Positions 35,344-44,897 are shown, counted from the stretch's first letter. The stretch is DNA of 64,000 bases from CAVONB01 sp963697205 (GCA_963697205.1 CAVONB010000003.1:1-64000), one strand, 5' to 3'. Program-made: numbers and translations. The notes: generated by a model not told the origin, from the letters alone.

Positions 35344-36669
35344 TCAGGCACCGAAGCGCACATCGGGTCGCACGAGACCGAACTTGTCGCGCAGCGTCGA
35401 CCCTTCGTATTGCGTGCGGAACAGGCCGCGCTTCTGCAGGATCGGGATGACTTCGGATGCGAAGACGTCGAGCATGTGCGGCAAGACTGGCGGCATGACG
35501 TTGAAGCCGTCGGCAGCGCCGTTTTCAAACCAATCCACCATGATGGCGGCGATTTGCTCGGGCGTGCCTGTCGTGCAGAAGTGGCCGCGCGCGCCGGCGA
35601 GCCTGGAGAGTACCTGGCGCAGCGTGGGGCGCTCGCGGCGCACCATGTCGACGACGGATTCGATGCGACTGCGGGAGGCCTCCACGGTGGCGGGGTCGGG
35701 GAAGTCCTCCGGCGCGAGAGGCTTGTCGAGGGGCAGGTGCGAGAAGTCGTGGCCGCCGAAGCGCAGCGACAGACGTTTGCGGCCGACTTCGGGATCCGAC
35801 AGGTCATTCAACTCGCGCTCGTAGGTTTGCGCCTCCGCCTCGGTGGAACCGATGATCGGGCTGAAGCCCGGCAGGATCAGGACGTCGCCGGGCGTGCGGC
35901 CTTCCTCGGCGAGCAGGCCTTTCAGATCTTTGTAGAAGGCCTTCGCCGTGACCTGCTCCAGGTGCGCGGTGAAGACGGCCTCGGCGTGGCGCGCGGCAAA
36001 GCGGCGGCCGGCTTCGGAGGAGCCCGCCTGGACGAAGACGGGGCGGCCCTGAGGCGAGCGCGGCATGTTGAGCGGGCCTTCGACCTTGTAGAAGCGGCCC
36101 GAGTGATTGATCGCGCGCACGCGCTGAGGATCGGCGTAGCGGCCGCCGGTGCGATCGTCGAGCACAGCGTCGTCGGCCCAGCTGTCCCACAGCGCCTTGA
36201 CGACCGTCATGTACTCCTCGGCGCGCTCGTAGCGCTCGCCATGCCCGATCTGGCCGATGTTGCCGAAGTTGCCGCCGGCCTGCGGCGACCAGGTCGTGAC
36301 GATGTTCCAGCCGACGCGGCCGTGGGAGATGTGGTCGAGCGTGGCGTACTGGCGGGCGAGATTGTAGGGCTCGGTGTAGGTGGTGGAGGCCGTCGCGATG
36401 AGGCCGACGTGTTGCGTGCGCGCGGCGATAGCGGCCAGCGACGTGATCGGCTCCAGCCAATTGAAAGGCGTCTGCTCGACGTTGTTCCACAGGCCCAGCA
36501 CGTCGGCGAAGAAGATGCTGTCGAAGAGGGCGTTCTCGGCCTTCTGTGCAAGACCGATCGTGTACTCAATCTCGGTCAGGGATTGATTGGCCGACAGGGG
36601 GTGGCGCCAGGCTGCCTCGTGGTGCCCGCGGCTCTGGATGAATAGATTAAGGTGCATCTTGCGCGGCAT
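35344..36669 (-). CDS. NtaA/SnaA/DszA-family FMN-dependent monooxygenase
   Basis: 441 residues from the ATG at 36669 (GCAGGAGAGGG site). Bacterial luciferase-like flavin monooxygenase of the NtaA (nitrilotriacetate), SnaA and DszA (dibenzothiophene sulfone) group, which needs FMNH2 from a partner reductase. Hallmarks: MHLNLFIQSRGHHEAAWRHP, FDSIFFADVLGLW, SRTTHVGL-type ARTQHVGLIATASTTY, GRVGWNIVTTW, NFG and the AEEYMTVVKALWDSW helix, then PVFVQAGSSEAGRRFAARHA. Length is normal for the family (440-460). It heads a five-gene leftward operon. No flavin reductase gene is adjacent. Substrate unknown. Confidence 0.92.
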   Translation of the reverse strand: MPRKMHLNLFIQSRGHHEAAWRHPLSANQSLTEIEYTIGLAQKAENALFDSIFFADVLGLWNNVEQTPFNWLEPITSLAAIAARTQHVGLIATASTTYTEPYNLARQYATLDHISHGRVGWNIVTTWSPQAGGNFGNIGQIGHGERYERAEEYMTVVKALWDSWADDAVLDDRTGGRYADPQRVRAINHSGRFYKVEGPLNMPRSPQGRPVFVQAGSSEAGRRFAARHAEAVFTAHLEQVTAKAFYKDLKGLLAEEGRTPGDVLILPGFSPIIGSTEAEAQTYERELNDLSDPEVGRKRLSLRFGGHDFSHLPLDKPLAPEDFPDPATVEASRSRIESVVDMVRRERPTLRQVLSRLAGARGHFCTTGTPEQIAAIMVDWFENGAADGFNVMPPVLPHMLDVFASEVIPILQKRGLFRTQYEGSTLRDKFGLVRPDVRFGA

Positions 36670-37044
36670 CGTTCCCTCTCCTGCGGTGGCGTCCGCTGCT
36701 GCGGTCGCTTCTTAAGCCGGCCTGGTGAGGTCGGCTGCGGCGGGTCTTTCAGATGCCCGCTTGGATGACGGGCCGCTCCTGCGGTGCGGCCCGGCTGGGC
36801 CAACCATGCACGAGGGGCTGCGCCTTTCGCAAGCCGGGGCCGGGGCGCGGCCCTGCTCCGGGGGCAGCTTCATGGTCAAGGAAGCCTGAAGGAACGCGAG
36901 CGAATTTCGCCGCCGGGGTCAATCTTCCATTAACCGTTTGGTCAGACTAGCGGCCTACCGTGATCGTGTTCTCCCGGGATCGTCTCATCGCGACCGGCCG
37001 CTCGGCCATCGCAACAGCGGATCGGGAGTGTGTTGAGTGGAGTA
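36670..37044. other. Divergent intergenic region
   Basis: 375 bp between the leftward monooxygenase operon and the rightward TadG-like gene. No supported gene; it should contain both promoters. Sequence near 36925-36950 (ATTAACCGTTTGGTCAG) is a local AT-richer patch. Confidence 0.5.
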
Positions 37045-38370
37045 ATGGCCATGACGGCCTCGGTATGCGTATCCCTATCGCGCTTCGGCTCGGATCGGCG
37101 CGGTCACGTCGCCATCACCTTCGGGTTGATGGGGGCCATTTTGATGATGTCGATCGGCGTCGCCTCAGACATCGGTCGTGCTTTCCAGACACATCAACGG
37201 CTGCAGAACGCCCTGGATGTCGCCGCGCTCGCGGCGATGAAGGCGCCGCCGGACGCGCGCGCGGAGGTCGCTGCGGCCTACTTCCGCGAGAACGTGGCCG
37301 GTGCGCTGGGCATGGTCGCGGATCCCGTGATCCATGCGCTTGGCGATGGTTCCTTCAAGATCTCCGCGCATGTGTCGGTGCCGACGACGATCACGCGGCT
37401 GATGCGCGTGGATGCGATCGAAATGGACGCGGTGGCGATCGCGGCACCGTCGGGCGCGGCGTCGGCGGCGTCGATGCAGGCGGGCTCGCCCGGCGGCGTA
37501 CCGTGCCTGCATGCGCTCGATGAGGCGGCGGCGGAGGCGTGGCGTCTGGCCGGGGCCTCAGGCTTCGATGCCTCGGCGTGCGAGGTCTACGTGCGGTCCG
37601 GCCATGGCGAGGCGGCCGCCCTTGCGGACAATCGCGACGTGTCGTTGCGCAACATCCGTGCGGTGGGCGGCGTCGCCCAGGCGGGCGACGCGGTGGCGAT
37701 CGCGGCGTTGCCGTATGTGACGGAGCCGCATGCCCCCGTTGTCGGCGATCCCTATCTCGCTGCCGTCGAGAGCATTCTCGGCGTTCTGAAATCGGAGCCG
37801 TGCACAACGGCGAACACGCACCAGACCGTCGCTGGCGGACAGGCACAGCCGGGTACCTATTGCGGGTACACGACGTTCGAGGACGTCACGTTCTCTCCAG
37901 GTGTCTACATGATCGCGAGCGGGGCGCGGGCGGGCGAAGACGGGCGGCTCGACATCAAGGGCCGCGTCGACGGCTCCGGCGGTGTCACGTTCTATCTCGC
38001 CGATCGCGCAACGCGCATCGGTGCGATCACGACAGAGGCGGACAGCGTGCTCGAGGCGCCGTCGACGGGTGTCACGCGGGGGCTGCTGTTCGTGGAGAAC
38101 GCGGTGGGCAAGTCCGGCTGGTCGCTGACGCTCGATGGCTTGGCGCCGCAGAGCTGGGGCGGCGCCGTCTATCTGCCGACGGCCATGATCTCCTTCAGCC
38201 GCCTGCGGGACTGGACGCGGCTGGAGCTGGGGCTCGTCGCGCGCACGATCGCGCTGACGGACGTCTCCGGCCGGCTCACGCCGTTTGCGTGGACGCCCTA
38301 CAACGCGTCAGATCCGATTACGTATGCGCCGGCTTTGTATAGCCAGAACTTCGCGCGGCTGTCGCGATAG
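37045..38370 (+). CDS. TadG-like pilus assembly / exported protein
   Basis: 441 residues from the ATG at 37045; a second ATG at 37051 is better spaced from AGTGGAG (37036-37042). The N-terminus is a Flp-pilus TadE/G-like segment: DRRGHVAITFGLMGAILMMSIGVASDIGRAF (processed here in pieces: RRGHVAITFG then a membrane helix), followed by LQNALDVAALAAMK. The rest is a large exported domain with an even number of cysteines (four, VPCLHA, SACEVY, SEPCTT, TYCGYT) and beta-rich repeats (VTFSPGVYMI, GGVTFYLAD). TadG-type proteins anchor in the inner membrane and act in Flp pilus assembly. No other tad/cpa genes are in the window, so it is an orphan. Confidence 0.78.
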   Translation: MAMTASVCVSLSRFGSDRRGHVAITFGLMGAILMMSIGVASDIGRAFQTHQRLQNALDVAALAAMKAPPDARAEVAAAYFRENVAGALGMVADPVIHALGDGSFKISAHVSVPTTITRLMRVDAIEMDAVAIAAPSGAASAASMQAGSPGGVPCLHALDEAAAEAWRLAGASGFDASACEVYVRSGHGEAAALADNRDVSLRNIRAVGGVAQAGDAVAIAALPYVTEPHAPVVGDPYLAAVESILGVLKSEPCTTANTHQTVAGGQAQPGTYCGYTTFEDVTFSPGVYMIASGARAGEDGRLDIKGRVDGSGGVTFYLADRATRIGAITTEADSVLEAPSTGVTRGLLFVENAVGKSGWSLTLDGLAPQSWGGAVYLPTAMISFSRLRDWTRLELGLVARTIALTDVSGRLTPFAWTPYNASDPITYAPALYSQNFARLSR

Positions 38371-38399
38371 CGCAACGGACGGCCCGGATCTCGGATATC

Positions 38400-38423
38400 G
38401 GCGGCACGCCGGAGCGTGCCGCC
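38400..38423. terminator. Hairpin between convergent genes
   Basis: Perfect 10-bp stem GGCGGCACGC / GCGTGCCGCC with a CGGA tetraloop, between the convergent TadG-like and aldo/keto reductase genes. No T run follows, so it may act as a bidirectional intrinsic-like or rho-assisted end. Confidence 0.55.
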
Positions 38424-38459
38424 GCTTGCGTTCGATCGGGCCGTTGACGAAGCTCTTGG

Positions 38460-39443
38460 TCAGCGATTGAGGCCGCCCATGGCAGGTGCGGGGTAGCGCG
38501 TTCCCTCGACGGCGCCGGGGGGGAACGATTTATCGAGACGGGCCAGATCTGCGGCATCGAGCACGATATTGCTGGCTGCGATGTTCTCGTTCAGCCAGCG
38601 CCGCTTCTTCGTGCCCGGGATGGGAACGATGTCCTGGCCCTTGGCCAGGACCCAGGCGAGCGCGATCTGGGCCGGGGTGACATTGCGGGCGGCGGCCATG
38701 CTCTTGACCACCTCGAGCAGCGCACGGTTGCGAGTGAAGGCGTCGCCCTGGAAGCGCGGCATGAGACGGCGGAAATCGTCGGCGGCGAGATCGTCGGGCT
38801 TGTCGAACTGGCCCGTCAGGAAGCCGCGTCCAAGCGGGCTATAGGCGACAAAGCCGATGCCGAGTTCGCGGCAGACGGGGAGTACCTCGCTCTCGACGTC
38901 GCGCGTCCACAGCGAATACTCGGTTTGCACGGCGGCCAGCGGGTGGGTGGCGTGGGCCTTGCGGATGGTCGCGGGGGCGGCCTCGCAAATGCCGATGTGG
39001 CGCACCTTGCCGGCGGCGACCAGGTCGGCCATGGCGCCGATCGTGTCCTCGATCGGGGTGGCGGGATCGACGCGGTGCTGGAAGTAGAGGTCGATGACGT
39101 CGACGCCGAGCCGGGTCAGACTGGCTTCGCACGCAGCACGGACATATTCGGGGCGGCCGTTGACGCCGGTCGGCTTCTTGTCCTCGCCCCAGGTCTGGCC
39201 GAACTTGGTGGCCAGGACGACTTTCTGTCGTCGTCCTTTCAACGCGCGTCCGACCAGCTCCTCGTTGTCGCCGGCGGCATACATGTCGGCGGTATCGATG
39301 AGCGTGATGCCACGCTCGATCGCCTCGTGAACGGTGGCGATGGATTCGGTTTCATTGCGGCCACTGTAGAAGGCGCTCATGCCCATGCAGCCGAGACCCT
39401 GCTCGCTGACATCGAGCGTTTCGCCGAGCCGTCGTGTCTTCAT
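38460..39443 (-). CDS. Aldo/keto reductase (AKR13-like)
   Basis: 327 residues from the ATG at 39443, with AGGAGAG seven bases upstream (the frame is open further but not protein-like). NADPH-dependent carbonyl reductase with a TIM-barrel fold. Opening MKTRRLGETLDVSEQGLGCM; catalytic tetrad Asp and Tyr in IDTADMY, Lys in VVLATKFG, His in LYFQHRVD. The cofactor region near the C-terminus is ALAWVLAKGQDIVPIPGTKKRRWLNEN-like (shown as VPIPGTKKRRW). It resembles YakC/PLR-type reductases active on small aldehydes and ketones. Not clearly in an operon. Confidence 0.92.
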   Translation of the reverse strand: MKTRRLGETLDVSEQGLGCMGMSAFYSGRNETESIATVHEAIERGITLIDTADMYAAGDNEELVGRALKGRRQKVVLATKFGQTWGEDKKPTGVNGRPEYVRAACEASLTRLGVDVIDLYFQHRVDPATPIEDTIGAMADLVAAGKVRHIGICEAAPATIRKAHATHPLAAVQTEYSLWTRDVESEVLPVCRELGIGFVAYSPLGRGFLTGQFDKPDDLAADDFRRLMPRFQGDAFTRNRALLEVVKSMAAARNVTPAQIALAWVLAKGQDIVPIPGTKKRRWLNENIAASNIVLDAADLARLDKSFPPGAVEGTRYPAPAMGGLNR

Positions 39444-39849
39444 GGGCGCTCTCCTCTTGACAATTCTCGGCACCGGGATCGCCAGCGCAGGTGTATGCAT
39501 CCGAGCCTGCGGGTCCGCTACTGGTCCGATACTGGGGCGTGCCGAGCAGGGCCGCGGTTGACAGGTCGTGGCGACTTCATCATCATTATCAGCAGATAAT
39601 TTAGGCCGTAAACCAAGAAGCACGGCTGAGAAACGGCACCGGGAGGAAGGATGTGAGGCGGGCGCTCCAGAGCGGCCGCCGCGGCGCGCTACGACCGCAG
39701 TCATCGGCCCGTCGTTTGCGCCGTGAACTCGTTCTCATTCTTTCCTACGTTCAAATGGTCCGCCCCAGGTCAACGGGCAGACCACGCGTTTAGCCGCACG
39801 GAGGCGGGCGCTCGCCAGCCGCCGAAAGGCGTGAGGCGACGACCAGGGC
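39444..39849. other. Region upstream of ABC importer genes
   Basis: About 400 bp without a supported gene; a solute-binding protein gene would be expected here but is absent. A TTGACA at 39558-39563 followed by AT-rich sequence (TCATTATCAGCAGATAAT) could be the promoter of the ABC operon. Confidence 0.45.
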
Positions 39850-40869
39850 ATGTCGGCAGACATGTCCCGGCGGCGGCAGGGAGGTGTGAGGATGCAGCAG
39901 GACGTTGCCGCCGGCGGCAGCGAGGCGCCCGCCTCGTTCCGGGACCGGAAGCGTGCGCGCGCGATCGCAAGGTTCAAGTGGACGATCCTCACGCCGCTGA
40001 TCGTCGTGCTCGTTTTCCTGCTGATGCCGGTGCTGCTGGCGCAGCTCTACTTCTCGTTCCACCAGTGGTCGGTCTATCTGGGATCGTGGTGGGAGGCCGA
40101 TTACGTCGGCTTGGAAATTTTCAAGGACGTGTTCACCGACGCCCGCTTCGGCTGGGCCATCCTGCGCTCGCTCGCGTTTGCGCTGGGCTCGACGTTCGGC
40201 TGCTTCATCCTCGGCTTCGGGCTCGCCTACCTGATGTACAAGCCGTTTCGCGGCCAGTCGATCTACTACATCCTGTTCATCATCCCCATGCTGACGGTCC
40301 CGATCGTGATCGCGTACACGGCGGAGATGCTGCTCTACGAGAGCGGGCCGATCAACGACATGATCTCACGGGTGATCGGTGACGACTACAAGGTGAAGTG
40401 GCTGACGGATCCGAACATCGCGCTGCTGACGGTGACGCTGCTCGACATCTGGAATTGGACGCCCTTTTCCTTCATCATCATGATGGCCGGCTTGGCTGCC
40501 ATTCCCAAGGAACAGGTGGAGGCAGCGCAGATCCTCGGGGCGTCGAACTGGCGGATCTTCCGCGAGGTGCAGCTGCCGATGTTGCGGCCGGTGATCCTGC
40601 TGGCCTTGATCCTGCGGTTCCTGGAGGCGATGGCGGAGTTCCCCAAGACCTGGGCGCTGTTCCAGGGCGGTCCCGGCTCGGCGACGGAAACGATCCCCGT
40701 CTACATCTTCCTGGTCACCTGGCAATACTTCGAGATCTCGAAGGGAGCGGCGCTATCCTATGTGGTGATGATGCTGATGATCGCGATCGTTCTGGGCGCC
40801 ATCCAACTGCTGAGACGCGAAAAGCGAGCCCTCGATGCGGTGTACGGCAAGCCGGCCGGTGCGGAGTAA
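39850..40869 (+). CDS. ABC sugar-type importer permease, subunit 1
   Basis: 339 codons from the ATG at 39850; an in-frame ATG at 39892 (MQQDVAAGG, after GGGAGGTGTGAGG) is equally plausible. MalF/UgpA-type inner-membrane permease with six helices (LTPLIVVLVFLLMPVLL and so on) and the EAA loop EQVEAAQILGASNWRIF, which docks to the ATPase. The start is unusual only in its polar N-terminal 45 residues. First gene of permease-permease-ATPase. No binding protein adjacent, so the substrate is unknown (sugar, polyol or glycerophosphate type by family). Confidence 0.92.
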   Translation: MSADMSRRRQGGVRMQQDVAAGGSEAPASFRDRKRARAIARFKWTILTPLIVVLVFLLMPVLLAQLYFSFHQWSVYLGSWWEADYVGLEIFKDVFTDARFGWAILRSLAFALGSTFGCFILGFGLAYLMYKPFRGQSIYYILFIIPMLTVPIVIAYTAEMLLYESGPINDMISRVIGDDYKVKWLTDPNIALLTVTLLDIWNWTPFSFIIMMAGLAAIPKEQVEAAQILGASNWRIFREVQLPMLRPVILLALILRFLEAMAEFPKTWALFQGGPGSATETIPVYIFLVTWQYFEISKGAALSYVVMMLMIAIVLGAIQLLRREKRALDAVYGKPAGAE

Positions 40870-40874
40870 GCGCG

Positions 40875-41750
40875 ATGACCAGATCCCAGCACGCTCGCAT
40901 CAGCGCCGTCATCCGGTACATTCTCTTGACCCTGTGGGCGGCGATCGTCGTCTTCCCACTGTTCTGGATCGTGTCGACGTCGTTCAAGCCGTCCGAGCAG
41001 TGGTTCGCCTGGCCCGCTGTCTACATTCCCGCGCCGCCGACGCTAGAGAATTACATGGCAGTGTGGTTCGGCGTCGCGGAAGTCACAAACACGCAATACG
41101 CGATCTCGCTACAGAAACCGTGGCGGGCGTTCGGAAACTCGATCATCATCTCGTTCACCGCAACGGCGTTGGCCGTCGTTTTCGGCTCCGTCATCGCCTA
41201 CGGGGTGTCGCGCTACAAGATGCTTTCCGAATTTCGCATGTTCCAGCTCTTGATGCTGCGCATGGTGCCGCCGATCGTGATCGTGGCGCCGCTGTCACTC
41301 TATTACGCGCAACTCGGTCTGCTCGACACGGTGACCGGCCTCGTTCTGATCTATTTCGTCTCGAGCCTGCCGTATGCGGTGTGGATGTCGAAGAGCTTCA
41401 TCGACGAGGTGCCGCGCGAGGTGGAGCAGGCAGCGGAGATCCTGGGTGCATCGCGATGGCGGACGGTCCTGGAGATTGTGCTGCCGCTGATACGGTCCGG
41501 CCTGGTGGCGACGTTCCTGTTCATCCTGATCCTGAACTGGAGCGAATACCTCCTGGCGTTGATCCTTTCGAAGACCGAGGTCGCGACGTTGCCGGTGGAA
41601 TTGTCGAAGTACCAGGGAACGTCGGAAGGGCGCGTCTACGGCCGGCAGGCGGCGCTGTCGGTCGGTATAACTGTGCCGCTGATCATCGTCGGTCTCTTCA
41701 TCCGCAAGCATCTGGCGCGCGGCTTCAGCTTTGGAATGGTTCGGAGATAG
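40875..41750 (+). CDS. ABC sugar-type importer permease, subunit 2
   Basis: 291 residues from the ATG at 40875, five bases after the previous stop. MalG/UgpE-type permease with six helices: VIRYILLTLWAAIVVFPLFW, the periplasmic loop ENYMAVWF, and the EAA motif EVEQAAEILGASRWRTV. Ends with FIRKHLARGFSFGMVRR, typical of the family. Together with subunit 1 it forms the translocation pore. Translationally close to both neighbours. Confidence 0.93.
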   Translation: MTRSQHARISAVIRYILLTLWAAIVVFPLFWIVSTSFKPSEQWFAWPAVYIPAPPTLENYMAVWFGVAEVTNTQYAISLQKPWRAFGNSIIISFTATALAVVFGSVIAYGVSRYKMLSEFRMFQLLMLRMVPPIVIVAPLSLYYAQLGLLDTVTGLVLIYFVSSLPYAVWMSKSFIDEVPREVEQAAEILGASRWRTVLEIVLPLIRSGLVATFLFILILNWSEYLLALILSKTEVATLPVELSKYQGTSEGRVYGRQAALSVGITVPLIIVGLFIRKHLARGFSFGMVRR

Positions 41751-41753
41751 CCC

Positions 41754-42869
41754 ATGGCCCGCATCGAACTCGTCAATTTGCGCAAGGCCTACGGCTCCGT
41801 GCTGGCCGTTCGCGACATCAACTTCACGATCGAGGACGGGGAGTTCATCGTCTTCGTTGGACCATCGGGCTGCGGCAAGACGACGACATTGCGGATGATC
41901 GCGGGGTTCGAGGATCCCACGCGCGGCGAGATTCGCATCGACGGACGCGTCGTGAACGACCTGGAGCCGCGTGATCGCGGGCTCGGCATGGTGTTCCAGA
42001 GCCATGCGCTGTTTCCGCACAAGACGGTGGTGCAGAACATCGAGTTCGGATTGCGCATGAAGAAGGTGCCGCCGGACGAGCGGGCGCGGAAGGTGAAGGA
42101 GGTGGCCGAGATCGTGCGGATCACGCATCTGCTCGACAAGATGCCGGCGCAGTGCTCGGGTGGCGAGAGCCAGCGGGTGGCGCTGGCGCGGACGCTGGTG
42201 ACGAACCCGTCGACGTTTCTGCTGGACGAGCCGCTGTCGAGCCTCGACGCGAAGCTGAGGCGCGAGCTCAGGGCAGAGTGCGACCGGCTGCACGAGGAGC
42301 TGAAGAAGACGTTCATCTTCGTCACGCACGACCAGGAAGAGGCGATGACTCTCGCCGACCGGATCGTGGTGATGCGCAACGGTCTGATCGAGCAGATCGG
42401 CTCGCCGATGGACATCTACTCCAATCCCGTCAGCGAGTTCGTGGCCGATTTCTTCGGCTCGCCGTCGATGAACCTGTTGTCGGGTGAGATCGTTTCGGAG
42501 AACGGCGGGCCGGTGTTCCGCTCGCCGCAGCTGACGGCGCGATTGCCGCAGCGGTTTGCCAAGGCGCCGGCCGGCCAGGTGACCTTCGGCATTCGCCCGG
42601 AGCACGTCGGCCTGAGTTTCGACGGCAAGGGCGACATCGACACGCCGGTGCGCCTCGTCGAGCCGCTGGGCAAGGATACGCTGCTTTATTTCGATCTGGG
42701 CGGCGAGCGGCCGTTCGTTGCGATCAGCGAGGGGCTTGGCCTGGCGGGGACGCGCTCGGGGCAGAAGGTTTCGCTGACGCTGGCGCCGGACAAGATCTAC
42801 CTGTTTGCTGCCGACGGGCGCCGCATCGACGGCACGGGCGATGCGGCGAGTACGGCTGTGCGGCACTAG
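41754..42869 (+). CDS. ABC importer ATP-binding protein (UgpC/MalK type)
   Basis: 371 residues, three bases after the permease stop. Walker A GPSGCGKTT (36-44), Q-loop in MVFQSHALFPH, signature CSGGESQRVALART (a variant of LSGGQQQR, with Cys and Glu/Ser changes), Walker B FLLDEP (155-160), H-loop in FVTHDQEEAM. A C-terminal TOBE/OB regulatory domain (about 240-365) includes TFGIRPEHVGLS, as in MalK and UgpC. It energises the two permeases. The altered signature keeps the essential Ser-Gly-Gly. Confidence 0.94.
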   Translation: MARIELVNLRKAYGSVLAVRDINFTIEDGEFIVFVGPSGCGKTTTLRMIAGFEDPTRGEIRIDGRVVNDLEPRDRGLGMVFQSHALFPHKTVVQNIEFGLRMKKVPPDERARKVKEVAEIVRITHLLDKMPAQCSGGESQRVALARTLVTNPSTFLLDEPLSSLDAKLRRELRAECDRLHEELKKTFIFVTHDQEEAMTLADRIVVMRNGLIEQIGSPMDIYSNPVSEFVADFFGSPSMNLLSGEIVSENGGPVFRSPQLTARLPQRFAKAPAGQVTFGIRPEHVGLSFDGKGDIDTPVRLVEPLGKDTLLYFDLGGERPFVAISEGLGLAGTRSGQKVSLTLAPDKIYLFAADGRRIDGTGDAASTAVRH

Positions 42870-42989
42870 CTGCGCGACAAGGAACAGATCGTCTTTCGGC
42901 GGCTCGCGGGCGACCGTTGGGCCCTATCCGTCGAGGCCACACGTGCACGAGACCACCAGCATATTGCGAGACATCAGGGAGACGCCACG

Positions 42990-44738
42990 ATGAGCAGCTA
43001 TCGGGAGAAGTCAGAGGTCAAGGACGGCATGCGCATCGACTGGGACGTGCCGATCGAGATGGATGACGGTGTGGTGCTGCGCGCCGATATCTATCGGCCG
43101 GTCGCAGACGGCAAATACCCCGTCATCATGAGCTATGGCCCCTATGCCAAGTGGCTGACGTTTGAGCAGGGCTATTCGTCGGCCTGGAACATCATGTGCC
43201 GCGAGCATCCCGACGTGCCGTCGCACTCCTCCAACAAGTACCAGAGCTGGGAAGTGGTTGATCCGGAAAAGTGGGTGCCGCGCGGGTATGCGTGCGTGCG
43301 TGTGGATTCGCGGGGCGCGGGCCGCTCGCCCGGCTACATCGATCACTGGAGCCCGCGCGAGAACAAGGACTATGCGGCGTGTATCGACTGGGCGGGCGCC
43401 CAGTCCTGGTCGAACGGCAAGGTTGGGCTCAACGGCATCTCCTACTATGCCATCAACGCGTGGCACGTCGCCTGCCTGCAGCCCAAGCACCTGGCCGCGA
43501 TCTGCACGTGGGAGGGATGCGCGGACTTTTATCGCGACATGAACTACCACGGCGGCATCCCCAATACGTTCGCCAAGCACTGGTACGACATGCAGGTGAA
43601 GTCGGTGCAGTACGGCCTGGGCAGCAACGGTCCCAAGAGCGACATGAACGGGGACTGGGTGTGCGGGCCGGAGACGTTCAGCGCGGCGCAACTGGAAAAG
43701 AACCGCTGCGACTTCGGTGCGGAGATTGCGGCACACCCCTTGGATGACCAGTATCATCGCGACCGGTCGGCGGATTGGTCGAAGGTCAAAGTGCCGCTGT
43801 TGTCGGCGGCGAGCTGGGGTGGGCAGGGACTGCATCCGCGCGGCAACTACGAGGGCTTCATGCGCGCGGCGTCGACGCAGAAGTGGCTGGAGGTGCACGG
43901 TCTGGAGCACTGGACGCATTTTTATACCGATTATGGCCGCGAGCTGCAGTTTCGGTTCTTCGATCACTTCCTGAAGGGGGTCGACAACGGCTGGGACAAG
44001 CAGCCGAAGGTGCAGTTGCAGGTGCGCTATCCCGGCGAGAATTTCGGCCAGCGCTTCGAGAGCGAATGGCCGATTGCCCGCACGCAGTGGACGAAGCTCT
44101 ATCTCGATCCAGCGGGCAAGGGGCTGTCCAAGGAGGCGCCCAAGGCTGCGGCCAAGATCGCGTACGATCCCGCGGGCGACGGCGTGACATTCAAGCTGCC
44201 GACGCTGACGCAGGACATGGAGATCTGCGGCCCGATGGCGGCCAAGCTGTTCGTTGCTTCCGCGACGACGGACGCGGATCTGTTCCTGGTGGTGCGCGTG
44301 TTCGATCCCGAGGGCAAGGAGGTGGTGTTCAAGGGCACCGTCGACCCGCATACGCCGATCGCGCAGGGCTGGCTCAGGGCTTCGCACAGGAAGCTCGACA
44401 AGGAGCTGTCCAAGCCCTGGCGGCCGTATCATCCGCACGACGAGGCGCAGGCCTTGAAGCCGGGCGACGTTTACGAGCTCGATATCGAGATCTGGCCGTC
44501 CGGCCTGTACATCCCGAAAGGCTACACGGTGGCGCTGACCGTGCGCGGGCGGGACTACGAGTGGGACGGCCCCGGCATGCGCCTCAACAACTTCAAGAAC
44601 GAGCTGCGTGGTTGCGGTCCGTTCCTGCACGACGATCGCGACATGTCGATCTACGGTGGCGAGGTCACGTTGCATACGGCGCCGGGCAAGGAGAGCTGGG
44701 TGATGCTGCCCGTGATTCCGGTCGGCCCGACGGCTTGA
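42990..44738 (+). CDS. CocE/NonD family hydrolase
   Basis: 582 residues from the ATG at 42990 with AGGGAGA upstream. Peptidase-S15-type serine hydrolase related to cocaine esterase and X-Pro dipeptidyl-peptidase. N-terminal alpha/beta domain: MDDGVVLRADIYRP, CVRVDSRGAGRSPG, nucleophile Ser151 in GLNGISYYA, and catalytic His in LEHWTHFYTD. C-terminal jelly-roll domain (about 370-580) with ATTDADLFLVVRVFDP, GWLRASHRKLD and KGYTVALTVRGRDYEW. No signal peptide. Directly downstream of the ABC importer genes, so it may hydrolyse an imported ester or amide. Ends at a good terminator. Confidence 0.93.
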   Translation: MSSYREKSEVKDGMRIDWDVPIEMDDGVVLRADIYRPVADGKYPVIMSYGPYAKWLTFEQGYSSAWNIMCREHPDVPSHSSNKYQSWEVVDPEKWVPRGYACVRVDSRGAGRSPGYIDHWSPRENKDYAACIDWAGAQSWSNGKVGLNGISYYAINAWHVACLQPKHLAAICTWEGCADFYRDMNYHGGIPNTFAKHWYDMQVKSVQYGLGSNGPKSDMNGDWVCGPETFSAAQLEKNRCDFGAEIAAHPLDDQYHRDRSADWSKVKVPLLSAASWGGQGLHPRGNYEGFMRAASTQKWLEVHGLEHWTHFYTDYGRELQFRFFDHFLKGVDNGWDKQPKVQLQVRYPGENFGQRFESEWPIARTQWTKLYLDPAGKGLSKEAPKAAAKIAYDPAGDGVTFKLPTLTQDMEICGPMAAKLFVASATTDADLFLVVRVFDPEGKEVVFKGTVDPHTPIAQGWLRASHRKLDKELSKPWRPYHPHDEAQALKPGDVYELDIEIWPSGLYIPKGYTVALTVRGRDYEWDGPGMRLNNFKNELRGCGPFLHDDRDMSIYGGEVTLHTAPGKESWVMLPVIPVGPTA

Positions 44739-44760
44739 TCGCAGGACTGCTTCGAATTGA

Positions 44761-44788
44761 AGGCTGCCCCTCGCGGGCGGCCTTTTTT
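44761..44788 (+). terminator. Rho-independent terminator after CocE hydrolase
   Basis: 9-bp stem AGGCTGCCC / GGGCGGCCT (one mismatch) with loop CTCGC, followed by TTTTTT at 44783-44788, 23 bp after the stop codon. Confidence 0.85.
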
Positions 44789-44897
44789 CATGCCAAGCTT
44801 GTCAGAAGGTCGATTGCAGGGCGTTCGGGCTCGCCGGTGCGCCGCGGCCGGATCACGGGTTTGGGTCGCCAAGTGCGCCAACGGCGGAGGATGCGTA

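Noticed and set aside
41295..42866. Long minus-strand ORF of 523 codons opposite the ABC ATP-binding gene
   Set aside because: Antisense shadow of a clear ABC ATPase; Arg/His-rich translation without domain motifs. The same applies to minus-strand 43011-44675 opposite the CocE hydrolase and plus-strand 35050-36645 opposite the monooxygenase.
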